Assembly: GCA_947044405.1 (NCBI GenBank)
Contig: CAMRHE010000460.1
Coordinates: 124,001 to 188,000, forward strand
Length of the DNA: 64,000 nucleotides
Source of the DNA: Leptodactylus fallax
Lineage: Eukaryota > Chordata > Amphibia > Anura > Leptodactylidae
Reading direction: 5' to 3'
The notes beneath the pieces were generated by a model. That model searched no databases, was not told where the DNA came from, and saw only the letters and a list, made by a program, of their open reading frames with translations. The position numbers and the translations under genes were made by a program. Shown here piece after piece: positions 12,801-23,166 of the stretch (positions within the stretch are counted from its first letter, which is position 1; every line of letters starts with the position of its first letter).

Positions 12801-14208
12801 CAGTGGGTACAGAAAGTTTTCAGACCCCTTTAAATTTTTCACTCTGTTTCATTGCAGCCATTTACTAAAAGCAAAAAAGTTCCTTTTATTTCTCAGTAAT
12901 GTACACTCAGCCCCCCATCCTGACAGAAAAAAAAACAGAAATGTAGATATTTTTGCAAATTTATTAAAAAAGAAACCCTGCAATCTCCCATGGCCATAAG
13001 TATTCGGAGCCTTTGCTCAGTACTGAGTAGAAGCCGCTTCCTTCTGAGCTAGTACAGCCAGGAATCTTCTTGGGAATGATACAACAAGTTTCTCACATCT
13101 GGATTTGGGGATCCTCGGCCATTCTTCCTTGCAGATCCTCTCCAGTTCCGTCAGGTTGGATGGTGAACGTTGGTGGAGCCATTTTCAGGTCTCTCCAGAG
13201 ATGCTCAGTTGGGTTGAGGTCCGGGCTCTGGCTGGGCCAGTCAGGAATGGTCACAGAGTTGTTCCTTTGTTATTTTAGCGGTGCTTAGGGTCATTGTCTT
13301 GTTGGAACCTTCGGCCCAGTCTGAGGTCCAGAGCACTCTGGCAGAGGTTTTCTTCCAGGATATCTCTGTACTTGGCCGCATTCATCTTTCCTTCAGTTAC
13401 AACCAGTCGTCCTGTCCCCCATAGCATGATGCTGCCACCGCCATGTCTCACTGTTGGGATTGTATTGGGCAGGTGATGAGCGGGGCCTGGTTTTCTCCAC
13501 ACATACCGCTTAGAATTAACGCCAAAAAGTTCAATCTTCGTCTCCTCAGAGCAGAGAATCTTATTTCTCATAATCTGGGAGTCCTTCATGTGTTTTTTGG
13601 CTTCCATATGTCTTGCACTGAGGAGAGGCTTCCTTCGGGCCCCTCTGCCATAAAGCCCTGACTGGTGGAGGGCTGCAGTGATAGTGACTTTGTGGAACTT
13701 TCTCCCATCCCCCTACTAAGGATTATGGAGGCCGCTGTGCTCTTAGGAACCTTGAGTGCGGCAGACATTCTTTAGTAACTTTGGCCAGATCTGTGCCTTG
13801 CCACAGTTCTGTCTCTGAGCTCCTTGGGCAGTTCCTTTGACCTGATTCTCATTTGCTCTGACATGCTGTGTGAGCTGTGAGGTCTTATATAGACAGGTGT
13901 GCGCCACTCCTAATCAAGTCCAATCAGTTTAATTAAACACAGCTGGACTCCAATGAAGGAGTAGAACCATCTCAAGGAGGATCAGAAGGAAATGGACAGC
14001 AGTGAGTTATATATGAGGGTCACAGCAAAGGCTCCGAATACTTATGGCCATGGGGGATTTCAGTTTTTTTTCCTTTTTTTCTACCAAGATGGGGAGCTGA
14101 GTGTACATTAATGAGAAATAAAATGAACTTTTTTGCTTTTAGCAAATGGCTGCAATGAAGCAAAGAGTGAAAAATGTAAAGGGGTCTGAATACTTTCCGT
14201 TCCCATTG
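12801..14208 (-). mobile_element. Tc1/mariner-superfamily DNA transposon, degenerate
   Basis: The terminal inverted repeats agree over more than 30 bases with few mismatches. The left end begins CAGTGGGTACAGAAAG and the complement of the right end begins CAATGGGAACGGAAAG, both then running through ttcagacccctttaa. Each end abuts a TA dinucleotide (12799-12800 and 14209-14210), the target duplication of the superfamily. A broken transposase lies inside on the minus strand. The length of about 1.4 kb is a little short for Tc1-like elements (about 1.6 kb), consistent with small deletions. The element sits in LDAF1 intron 2. Confidence 0.93.
13030..13870 (-). pseudogene. Tc1-like transposase pseudogene
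   Basis: The longest open piece (13275-13607, minus) contains [39 protein letters not shown] and [13 protein letters not shown], all landmarks of the Tc1 DDE catalytic domain. The second catalytic Asp is present in QQDNDPKH. The first, normally in a W-S-D-E-T-K context, is replaced by Glu (CSEETK). An N-terminal fragment (13586-13768) with VPKSTAASIIL is in another frame, and the C-terminal part below 13275 is interrupted by stops and shifts. The enzyme would have cut and pasted the element by binding its inverted repeats. In this state it is inactive. Confidence 0.92.
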
Positions 14209-17200
14209 TATCTTTCCATACACAGCTCTGATATCTGTACTGTAACCAGCTTTGCTCATCACTTGACCTGCTCAGATTCTCTTCCTCTAGAAGTATACCA
14301 TGCTGCTCTCCATTCAGAGCTTCAGAGATCTCAAAAACCACACGGAAATGAATGGGAATGAAACCTGTTTTGGGGAAATGGGTCAGCTTAGTGCGCAGTG
14401 TCAGTGTCAGGGCTGCCCATAGCGAACAATCAGATTGTATCTTCTATTTTTATAGAGACCTCTGAAAAATAAGAGCTGGAATTTGCTGGTCTGCTTTAGC
14501 TCCTTTCCCTTGCGTCACATTCCATTATTTGCTGACACTTGAAAAATTTTCTCATGTTATCCCAGTGTGACTAATACTATCTATAGTTCATGTTATTACA
14601 TAGAAATTCCTGGCTGTACGAGGCAGGAGGGTTTCTAAATACACTTTAATAGGGTATATGTAAATGTGATGGACCTGTTCAGCCCGGAGGGTCAGTAGCC
14701 TTAAAAAGAATTAAAGGGGGGTTTCCAAACTAGAAATAAATGCCATATTCTTTGTGAATCAGATCCTGAGAATGGCTGATTGGTGGCGATGTCTGGTGTC
14801 AGACCCTCACCACTCTGATATTGATGACCTATCTCTTTTAGCCTTTAAGTATGACAACCTACCTCTTCATCCAATGTTAAGTCTTATGAGCATTACCATG
14901 CAGATGTGTTCGACCTTACCGTAAGGTGGTTTTCCCATCCACTTCTTGGTTTCAGTGACGGGTTGGTGGATGGACATAGACTGTGTGATGTACAGCTGTG
15001 GTCAGCAATGTGCTCCGGGACTGCACATTGTTGTCTCTGGACTTGCATATAGAGATAACAGAAGCAATGTCCTAGCCATTATCGGGGTTCAGCAGCTAAG
15101 TGCACTTTGCAGAGCTGACAGAGAACCCCATAAGCCATCAATCACAGTGAAAATAAGAGAATAGAGGTGACCAGGAACAGGAACCCATGTTACCCGCCTG
15201 GCCTCTGCTAATAGCTAACAAATGGAGCAAGATCTATAAAGCAATGTATTGGGTAAAGAATTCAGTTAACTTACACAACAGGTTTATATAAGATCCTGGG
15301 CATGGAAATACCCCTTTAACTGAAATATGGTTATGGACTGCAGTTTCACATGAAACAAATTTAAAGGGGTTGCTTAATTTTTCTTATGGCCTATCCTCAG
15401 ACCCCTGGACCGGTCACCTGTACCGAGCTGCTTCTGGCGCTGTCTAGTGGCCCGTCACCTTCACTACAGCTCAGCTCCTATTAGTCAGGCGCTGGGCTGC
15501 TTCCGGCCCTGCATTGTTTACCAGACGGGCATCAGAAGCAGCTCCGTACAGGTGATCGGTCCAGGGGCTGGGTGTCGGCCCCCTATCGATCAGATATTTA
15601 TTGCCTATCCTGAGGATATGCCCCAACAACCCCTTTTTAATACAATATTATGACATGCTAGCAAAACCAACTCATCACACCACCTGTGGGTGCCACACAT
15701 TTAGGATATACATCTAGCTGCAAAATATCCAAAAAATCATGTATGATGAATGCACAAACTGCAGCTGGATGAAATCGTATTGGTTGGATTAGATGGGTAA
15801 TGATGTATTTTGTGCTTTATGGAAATCATTGTTATATGGTAGCCACATGGAGGTTGTTATACAGCTCAGTATATTTCAGTATCATTTTCAGAATCCAAAG
15901 GAACAAAGTACAATTTTTTGGTAAACTGAATGCTCAATGCACAATTCTACAATACAGCATCAGTAGGAATCCTCCATAGGATAACATTATCCAGCTTTAT
16001 ACCACTCAGAACTGATTCAGAGTCCTAACACATTCATGTGCATAAGCCTTTATGTACAAGACAATTTATCCTTAGTAGACATAAGTGTAAGAAAGAAGTG
16101 TGCCCAGGAACAACATGAGCAAATATCCATGACTTAATTTAAAGCCCTGGTTTGTACTAAAAAGATTAAGATGAATGAAATACATTAAAATTCTGCACAT
16201 TGTGTTCATAGAATTCTTTTGGGAGCCGAATACAAGTGACTGCAGTGACTGGACGGGTTGTGGTTAATGCAGCGCTGCATAGTGTTGGCTCCTCATTGTC
16301 CTTACTTTACCTACATGCACAGAGTTCCTTCCTTCACTATTTCGGCCAGTCACTTTGTCTCCATAATTATATGTCCCAGTAAATAAGAGAATTTAGTATT
16401 TTCTGTGCTCCTTGGGTACTTGACGTGTAGACTTCTTTATTATCTGCTCTGCTTCTCGTATACAAATAACATTTATTTTCTTTCATTATTATTTCTGAGC
16501 TCTGCCAAGAATTACGCTCAGATGACATTTTTACTTGCTCAGCCAAGCTTATAAAGAAGTCTTCTCATTTATTCTTCATTTTTTATGTTGTTTGAGCCAA
16601 CCATAAAAACTACAGTATGAATTCACAGGTAAATCTGTCAAATTGTAAAAATTCTGCTTTCTAGTTACAGTATATAATTTTCTGGGAAAGCTAGGGTACA
16701 TAAAATTAAAGGGGTTTTCCAGGAAAACACAGCGATGACCTATAATACTAAACCATCAGTGTGTGATTGGTCAGGTCCTGACCCCCACAATCTGCTAAGC
16801 AAATGGGGCTGTGAGACCACTTTAGTTTCTAAATAGGCATGGTAGATTATCATTACATGTAGCTATGCCTGGGACTGTAGCTCAGTCTCAATCAAGAGAG
16901 TGCAGTGTCCCCTTTGTTTTGCAGACTGTAGCGGGTCCCAGCTGTTGGACCACCGTCAAACTTCTCAATGGCCAGTCCTAATAATAGATCATCAAAGTGT
17001 TTCCCCTTACAAACTTCTCCAGGCTAAGCTCACCTTGTGTATTTTGCCCAGTATTTGACATCAGTGTTCTCAGATAAAACCAGGAGTGGGTCCAAAACAC
17101 TTTTCACAATCCATCCTTGGCTGATGACCAAATTTCTGCCATGTGATAGTGGTTGTAAAGTTTACCTAAACTTTCAAACAACTTTTCTGTCAGCATTTAT

Positions 17201-18007
17201 GTCATTAATAAATGTTGTAATATACTTTATTAACAGATTTTGGCTCCTTTCTGTGAAATCTTGCATGGATATCCACTTTGTATCTGTGTCTTTATTGCCA
17301 GCAAAAATCTGTATATTCCATTTCACTGGAATACAGATGGGTGAGCTCTTGTATAATGCAGGGAAACTGAGGCTTGTGAGAGGGGGTCACTTCAAACAGT
17401 TATATCTCAGGGATTCAGTGGTTCTGGTGTCATATTAAAGCTGGTAAGTTGGATTAATGCCTGAGATATAACCATATATTGATCCTTCCTCCCTAGCTTC
17501 GGCTTCCCTGCATTATACAAGAGCCCGACCATCAATACTGCAGTAAGAAGTGCTGTTCAGATCTCTGCTGTCGGTAGAGAGTGGATCTCAGCGAAGGGTT
17601 TCAGTAATAAATTATATTACAACATTTTATTATTGACACAAATTCTGCCAGAGAATCAAAAGTTGTTTGAAGGTTTCGGTACACTTTAAAGGGTTTGTCC
17701 AAGACTTCATATTGGTGGTCAATAGTAAATGTTGAGCTTTGTACCTCTATGTGCACTGTGTATGGAGACTGGAGCAGATGGCTCTGTACACTGAGTAGTG
17801 GCCACTGCCTAGTCTGCTATTATAGATCAGCCTCCATTTGTTTGACTAGGAAAGATCTCTACTGATGTCGATCAGACTTCTCACCACAATCCATTGGATA
17901 TAAAAACTTCTTAATGTACATGGACCTATAGCATGAAATAATTTATATATGTAACAATTTTTTAAATTCTTGTGATTTGATTTTATCCCTGGGTTTTGTT
18001 TTGTTAG

Positions 18008-18146
18008 GTATTGTTATAGTCGTGTGCGGTGTGGCCTTGCTCTGTGTCTTATGTGGACTTGTGATTCTGTCTTTTGGAGTGTCAGGAGTCCTGAGCGTCT
18101 GCTACTTGGCAATATCTAGTATTCTAAATTACATGCACACATCCAG
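18008..18146 (+). CDS. LDAF1: LDAF1, third coding exon (membrane hairpin, second half)
   Basis: This exon encodes residues 88-133 (with split codons), starting GIVIVVCGVALLCVLCGLVILSFGVSGVLSVCYLAISSILNYM. It completes the hydrophobic core of the family; the LCVLCGL and SGVLSVCYLAISS stretches correspond to the second pair of membrane segments in vertebrate LDAF1. The acceptor is ttgttag at 18001-18007 after a good pyrimidine tract and the donor is gtaagaa at 18147. Phase 1 at entry matches the phase of exon 2, and the exon leaves two bases (AG) for the next codon. Residues 49-130 together form an almost unbroken hydrophobic region, as expected. Confidence 0.94.
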
Positions 18147-19432
18147 GTAAGAAAAGTCATGGAATGAAATGCATATCTAAGATAAATCTGTAAGGTAATA
18201 AACATATAGGAAAAGACACTCAGGGTCAACGTAATAGCAAGGATGGCAAAGACCCCGTATGGCAGAACTCCGAGTCCGTACAACACAGATCTGTAACACC
18301 GCAATAAGGACTAAAGGGGCCCCAGTTGGGAAGAACCAATGTTAACATATTAGAAGGCGTAAGAAACGAAACGCAGACACTTGAGCAGGTAGCAAGGTGG
18401 GATGAAATATTCCCAAATAGACTTCTAGAATAGAATAAATGTATTTCAGATGTCTTCATAAATATATGATCTAAAGCAAAACAATTGACAGAAAATGTGT
18501 CATAAAAATTCTGGAACAATCTAAACCTAGAAACAACAGAAACCAAGAAAGCACATCTAGAAAATCCATAAAAATGAATTGAATAAAATGTTATGTTCTA
18601 CATTTAGCCCAGTTTTCCTGGAATTATCTGAGCTTGGATAGTCAAGAACAGGTCCAGTCACAGAAATCCAACCTGCTTATTACTTTGGGGGATTTCTCAA
18701 GTGCACAAGGTTTATGGAAAGGGTTCAGGCATGTACAGATTACATCAACAGTTTTCTGTAAGAAATATGTCTTTTTTCATATTCCCTAAAATGGAATAAA
18801 ATTGTTTTTGCAATGATCTTGTATATAGGGACACCCCAGAGCTTTTTCTTATTTCGACACTATTCTATGAGAACTATCTTGATGGTATTAGAGATGAATG
18901 TTCTGTACCCATACTAATAAGATTGGAGACTTGCACTTCTCAATTGATTTTTCTTATAAATGTAGTATCGGTGCGCCCGAGAGAGTCGACCAGTTATGTG
19001 CGCACGCTAGTAATGATAGCATCATCTATAATTATAAGTATCCAATCTACCGTTTCCAAAATGAAAAATCACATTCAAATTTAAAAAAAGAACGCATTGT
19101 AGAAGATACGACTCTCCTTACAAGATTTATCTGCACAAGATGCAAATGTCACTAAACTGTCTGTATGCGACCAGGACAGGCAACGCGTTTTATCCTCCTC
19201 TCCCGTATTCTTAGGAGTGGGAGTTTATTCACTGGTCATGTCATTCAGGATGTGTTTTTTTGGGTTTAGTCAATATGATCACCCCATACAATGTCAGAGA
19301 ACTATCTCCTATGTATTACTAACCCAAAGGCTATGTACACCATCACAACCATGTCATATTGTCCCAATACAATGAAAATAATGACAACTTTAGAAGAAGT
19401 CTCGATTTTAAGAATATCCTACCGTTTTGTTT

Positions 19433-19634
19433 GTACAGCTCCTGTGCAGACCTGTGCGTCTCCGTGGTAACAGACTATATACTGTGTAGTCTGACCCTGT
19501 AGCGATACTCTCTTCTCTCCTTATGTTGCTTGAATATTAGTGATAGAGTTGGAAGGAAGTATAACTGACTGCAGTTCACAAACCATTTGTAGTCTGTTGC
19601 CATAGAGACACACAGGTCTATATAGGAGCTGTAC
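19433..19634. mobile_element. Foldback (MITE-like) element, about 200 bp
   Basis: Left arm 19433-19477 (gtacagctcctgtgcagacc onward) and right arm 19590-19634 are imperfect reverse complements over about 45 bases, including AGACCTGTG and CAACAGACTA-type blocks. The spacer is about 110 bp with no coding capacity. This is the form of a non-autonomous DNA transposon, superfamily unassigned. Confidence 0.7.
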
Positions 19635-21316
19635 AGTAGACACAAAATGGTAGAGAACGTTCCATCAAGATCTCTCTCAATCTAATAAAACAATCTTTGA
19701 GAATAAAACATATTGCATGAATGAGAATGAATGGAAACCTCCTACAACATCCGAAATAAATCTGAAACCTTGATAAATGATGATAGTATTATAATAACAT
19801 TTTCCACTTTGGTTCTTACTTTCTTATCACTACCCACGGTTGGAATCAGCCGCTGTGTATCATACATAACCCTTCATTATCACCTACATCTTCCCCTACA
19901 AATAACCGCTCTTTGAGAGACAATGGAAGATGTGACGGTGCTGCCGCATATTGCATGCTGTTATTTCTCAAGACATATCATTTGTGACTGTAGGACCTGA
20001 AATAGTCAAGTCTTATCACAGTGTTTTGTGTTTCGTAGACACCAACTTTCAACTATCACCAAGATTCACAAGAGTGTCTTTTAGTTTTCAATTCCACATA
20101 AGAAATAGCTGTTCTTCCATCCATCTTATGTAGTTTTCTTCTGTTTTATGTGCTGGTTTTCAATTTCTGCCTAATACTTCGCCTTTAGAATGGTTTCAGG
20201 TCACATTTTGCCCACAATGAGTATCATGACAATCTGAAGAGTGTAGGACCCAGTGCTGTCTATATTGACCTTCACGATCACTTTATATCATCACTATTAT
20301 GCAAACAACCCCATGAGATGTTTTACCATTGCTTTCAATTGCATAGAATAACAAAGGAAGTAATACATTGCTTATCAATCCATTACCACTTGTGTTCTGA
20401 CACTTTCTTGGACACGCCAGTGCCACTCTCTGTTCTTCCTAATCCAGTGATTTGTCGACCTGTCATGTGACCACTGCATCCAATACCAAGCCAAGCCCTG
20501 CAATATGTATAGCCATGTGCTTGGTATACAACCAAGAAGCCAAAGCACTCACCCTAATCTGTGGGAGTCCTGGGTGTCAGATCCCCACCATTCAGATATT
20601 GGTGACCTATCCTAAGAATGGGTCACCAATATATAGGCCCCAGAAAGCCCCTTTAGTCAATTATTTTGCTGATTTTTTGAGAATAAAGGATATTTTTATT
20701 TTTCTAGCAGGAAAGCTATACATGTATACTGTGGGTGGGAAAGAAATTGGTGATATTGCTGAAAGTTTCTTGATTATTTTGTATTTTCTCCAATGTTATT
20801 CATTTCTAATCTCTGATATATGCCTCTAATCCTCTTTGTGCACATACTAGATGTATCCAGGGGAAATGTATTTGTTCAGTGTTTCATTTGTAGCATGAGG
20901 TGATTTGGCATTTAATCTAGTATTAGCTTGTCAAAGGTAGTCTCAGTGTGACGCCTTATAGCATGGAGAGGAGCTGCGAACCTCTGCTTGGTAGTTTACC
21001 ATATTCTTCTAGCAAGTATTCTAGGAAACGAAATGTCTTGCAGAATAAATCCTTTGGGTTCTATTTACTTTCACTCGGTGGGAGACCTTTGTCACATTCT
21101 GTGGAAACATTAGCCTTGCCCGAACAATCTTCCTATTGGTAGGCATCGCAGTGAGTAAGCCGGACGTATCTCTTCTCCAAAGTGCTTATTACTGACATTT
21201 AGAGCTGATATTAGAAGCAGAATAAACCCTGGAATTTAGAAGTAAAAATAGATTTTGTTAAATGTTAATTATTGCCTAATAATATTGGTTTCTTGATTGT
21301 GGCATTTATGTCTTTC

Positions 21317-21690
21317 CTATATGATTTTATTACTTTAAAGGGTTTCTGGCTTTGAGCAATCTGTTTTTGTTACAATGAATTTCTGAATAGGTGATCACAC
21401 GGTGCTAGGACACCAAGGGTTAAATTGTAATCTGTGGGGGAATCCAGGAGCAAGTGTTCAGCTTCCCTATAGCACCTCCGCAGGAGTAATAAAGTATTGC
21501 GTCATATCTTATCTATATGATTTTTATTCTCTTAAGTGTTGTTTACTTTGAACAATGTGTTTTGTTTCAAAGGACTTCTTGAATAGGTGATCACACTGTG
21601 CTGGGACACCAAGGGTTAAACTGTAAACAGCAGCAAGTATTCAGCTTCTATACAGCACCTCCGCAGGAGTAATGAAGTATTGCACCATGC
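21317..21690 (+). repeat. Local tandem duplication, two units of about 190 bp
   Basis: Unit 1 (21317-21505) and unit 2 (21513-21690) share ctatatgatt, gaataggtgatcacac, ggacaccaagggttaaa, and cacctccgcaggagtaat in the same order and orientation, about 196 bp apart. Several substitutions and one deletion separate them, so the duplication is not recent. Confidence 0.85.
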
Positions 21691-21769
21691 TCTTTAAAAT
21701 CAGGAGTTGTCCATTTTACAGTAAAATTGTATATCTTGTCATAAACTGTGCCTGTCCATCACCCCCAGC

Positions 21770-21965
21770 CCTTGGCTGCCCATGGACTTGAAATGTAAAC
21801 AACGGGCAGTGGCATCCACACATTCCTGGTATGTAAAATGGCAGCAGTCACATGATTTTACCCAGAGCCAGAAAAGCAGTCATGAGGGTAAAATCACATG
21901 ACCACCACCATTTTGTATTCCATAGATGTGGGAACACTTCTGTCCATTGTTTACAAGTCAAAGGT
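21770..21965. mobile_element. Foldback (MITE-like) element
   Basis: The inverted pair GTCACATGATTTTACCC (around 21847) and GGGTAAAATCACATGAC (around 21886) sits inside longer imperfect arms that extend to gtaaacaacgggcag on the left and the complementary tgtccattgtttac on the right. The internal loop is short and non-coding. Confidence 0.7.
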
Positions 21966-22496
21966 CCACCTTCCCCTGAGGCTCTCTGGGTATAAGGACA
22001 TTGTATGTACATTTGTATGGCACACCATAACACTTTGTCATGCTAGACAATTTTACTTCAAGGTGGCCAAACCCTTTAAGGTAAAGAATGCGCGGACGTG
22101 TTGGGTCCTCCACAGAAGGTGACACTCATTGTAACTGCTCTGTGGCTAAGACGTGGCTAAGACGTGGCCAACCATAAGCTGTGTCTCTTCACAGACTTGA
22201 ATGGAAGTATTTTTGGGGTATTGGTTTCTGACAGCCCCAGTCACTGAATTTCCTCCCAAAAAATCTCTGATATGTTTTCATGATCTTGATTTGCTCCTTT
22301 GTAAAGAACCAGGGTGGTATATAGTGGAGCACATTCATGTTGTCATGTTTTAGCCTCTGAATATGACACAAGGTCCTCCTTAAGGAGTCAAAGGAGCAGC
22401 TGAACAGGCAGTGAAACGTTTGAGTTACCTTTTAATTCTACATATAATCTTGAACTTTTATGATGCTGTCTTAATATTTTTAACCTTTTATTTCAG

Positions 22497-22630
22497 GGCC
22501 ACACTTGCCTATAGACAGTGCTTGGTGTCTCAGTTCAGTTCCTTTAACATGACTTGAGGTGCAGTATTAGACACAACCTATGAATGAGAGCGGTGCCCTT
22601 TCTTTTATTTGTCTAATCCTGGACAACCCC
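22497..22630. repeat. Dispersed frog-type repeat fragment
   Basis: The order gtgtctcagttcagttcc, then gaggtgcagtattagacacaacc, then ggacaacccctttaa resembles a short interspersed sequence common in anuran DNA. This is from memory of such repeats, not from a search. It contains a reading frame that could be mistaken for the last exon of LDAF1. Confidence 0.5.
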
Positions 22631-22980
22631 TTTAATGAGGACCTTTCACCACTTAACCAACACCTTGCCTTCATCAATAGATTCCAGCACAGTTGGCATT
22701 TCTTCTCTAGCCCCCTCCACTCCTGAGCAGTCAGTGCTGTTATTTTCAGCACCCAATATGCCATTTAAGCTCAGGTGGGCGGTCCTGGGCTGGAGCAGGT
22801 AGTCTGGGACCACCCACCTGACAACCGTGAGTGTAATTGTGCTGAAACTAACAGAAATGATTGCTTAGGAATGGTGAGGGCTAGAGAAAATATTCCTACT
22901 TTGCCAGAATCGGTGGAGCGGCCCCTATTGGAAGATGCAAAGAGTTGGAGTTGGTGAAGGTGGTGAAAGGTCCTCTTTAA
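22631..22980. mobile_element. Foldback element, family F copy 1
   Basis: The left end gaggacctttcaccact and right end ggtggtgaaaggtcctc are inverted copies, and the arms continue with mirrored blocks such as ggtgggcggtcc / accacccacctg. The same arrangement recurs at 27989-28407, 48588-48910, 48915-49376 and in part at 58612-58914, so this is a mobile foldback family without coding capacity. Confidence 0.8.
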
Positions 22981-23066
22981 GGTGAATATAAAGATGGACT
23001 TGAATTATTCTTTTTGGCTAAACCCTGTTTGCAATAGATTAACACATTTTATAAACATTCATGTAG

Positions 23067-23166
23067 ATTATTATCTGGAGCCCCGCACCTGACTCATCCA
23101 GACTCGCAAGCTGAAGACTCTCATCGAAGCAGGAAAGTTTCCAAGGACAGCGCTCACGTGGACTAG
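23067..23166 (+). CDS. LDAF1: LDAF1, probable last coding exon with stop
   Basis: Splicing from 18146 to the atgtag acceptor at 23061-23066 keeps the frame open for a 33-residue polar tail (RLLSGAPHLTHPDSQAEDSH onward) ending in TAG at 23164-23166. The full product would be 166 residues, close to the known 161 of human LDAF1, and a proline- and serine-containing hydrophilic tail of about this length is typical. The acceptor has a weak pyrimidine tract, and the tail is poorly conserved in the family, so this exon is inferred from frame, phase and length. The competing choice at 22497 lies in a dispersed repeat and gives 153 residues. I see no clear AATAAA shortly downstream. Confidence 0.6.

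Larger units (their letters stand above)
7714..18007 (+). other. LDAF1 intron 2, repeat-rich, no further gene
   Basis: The 10.3 kb intron carries a palindromic satellite (8132-10706) and a Tc1-like element (12801-14208), listed separately. Elsewhere I see only short dispersed repeats, such as the 14700-14830 and 15360-15630 blocks with aaaggggtt-type ends, and unique AT-rich DNA at 15700-16700. No coding exon is supported. Confidence 0.6.
18147..23066 (+). other. LDAF1 intron 3, no further gene
   Basis: The 4.9 kb intron carries foldback elements at 19433-19634, 21770-21965 and 22631-22980 and a local duplication at 21317-21690. The rest (18150-19430 and 19640-21310) is mostly unique AT-rich sequence with a dispersed repeat block near 20450-20650. 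No supported coding exon other than the rejected alternative near 22497. Confidence 0.55.

Noticed and set aside
17037..17438. 133-codon open frame in LDAF1 intron 2
   Set aside because: No recognisable domain and ordinary intronic composition; the length is within chance for AT-rich DNA of this amount.
22497..22557. Alternative LDAF1 terminal exon with a stronger acceptor
   Set aside because: It is in frame, but it overlaps a dispersed repeat and the protein would be shorter than the family. Kept only as a possible alternative exon in the findings.
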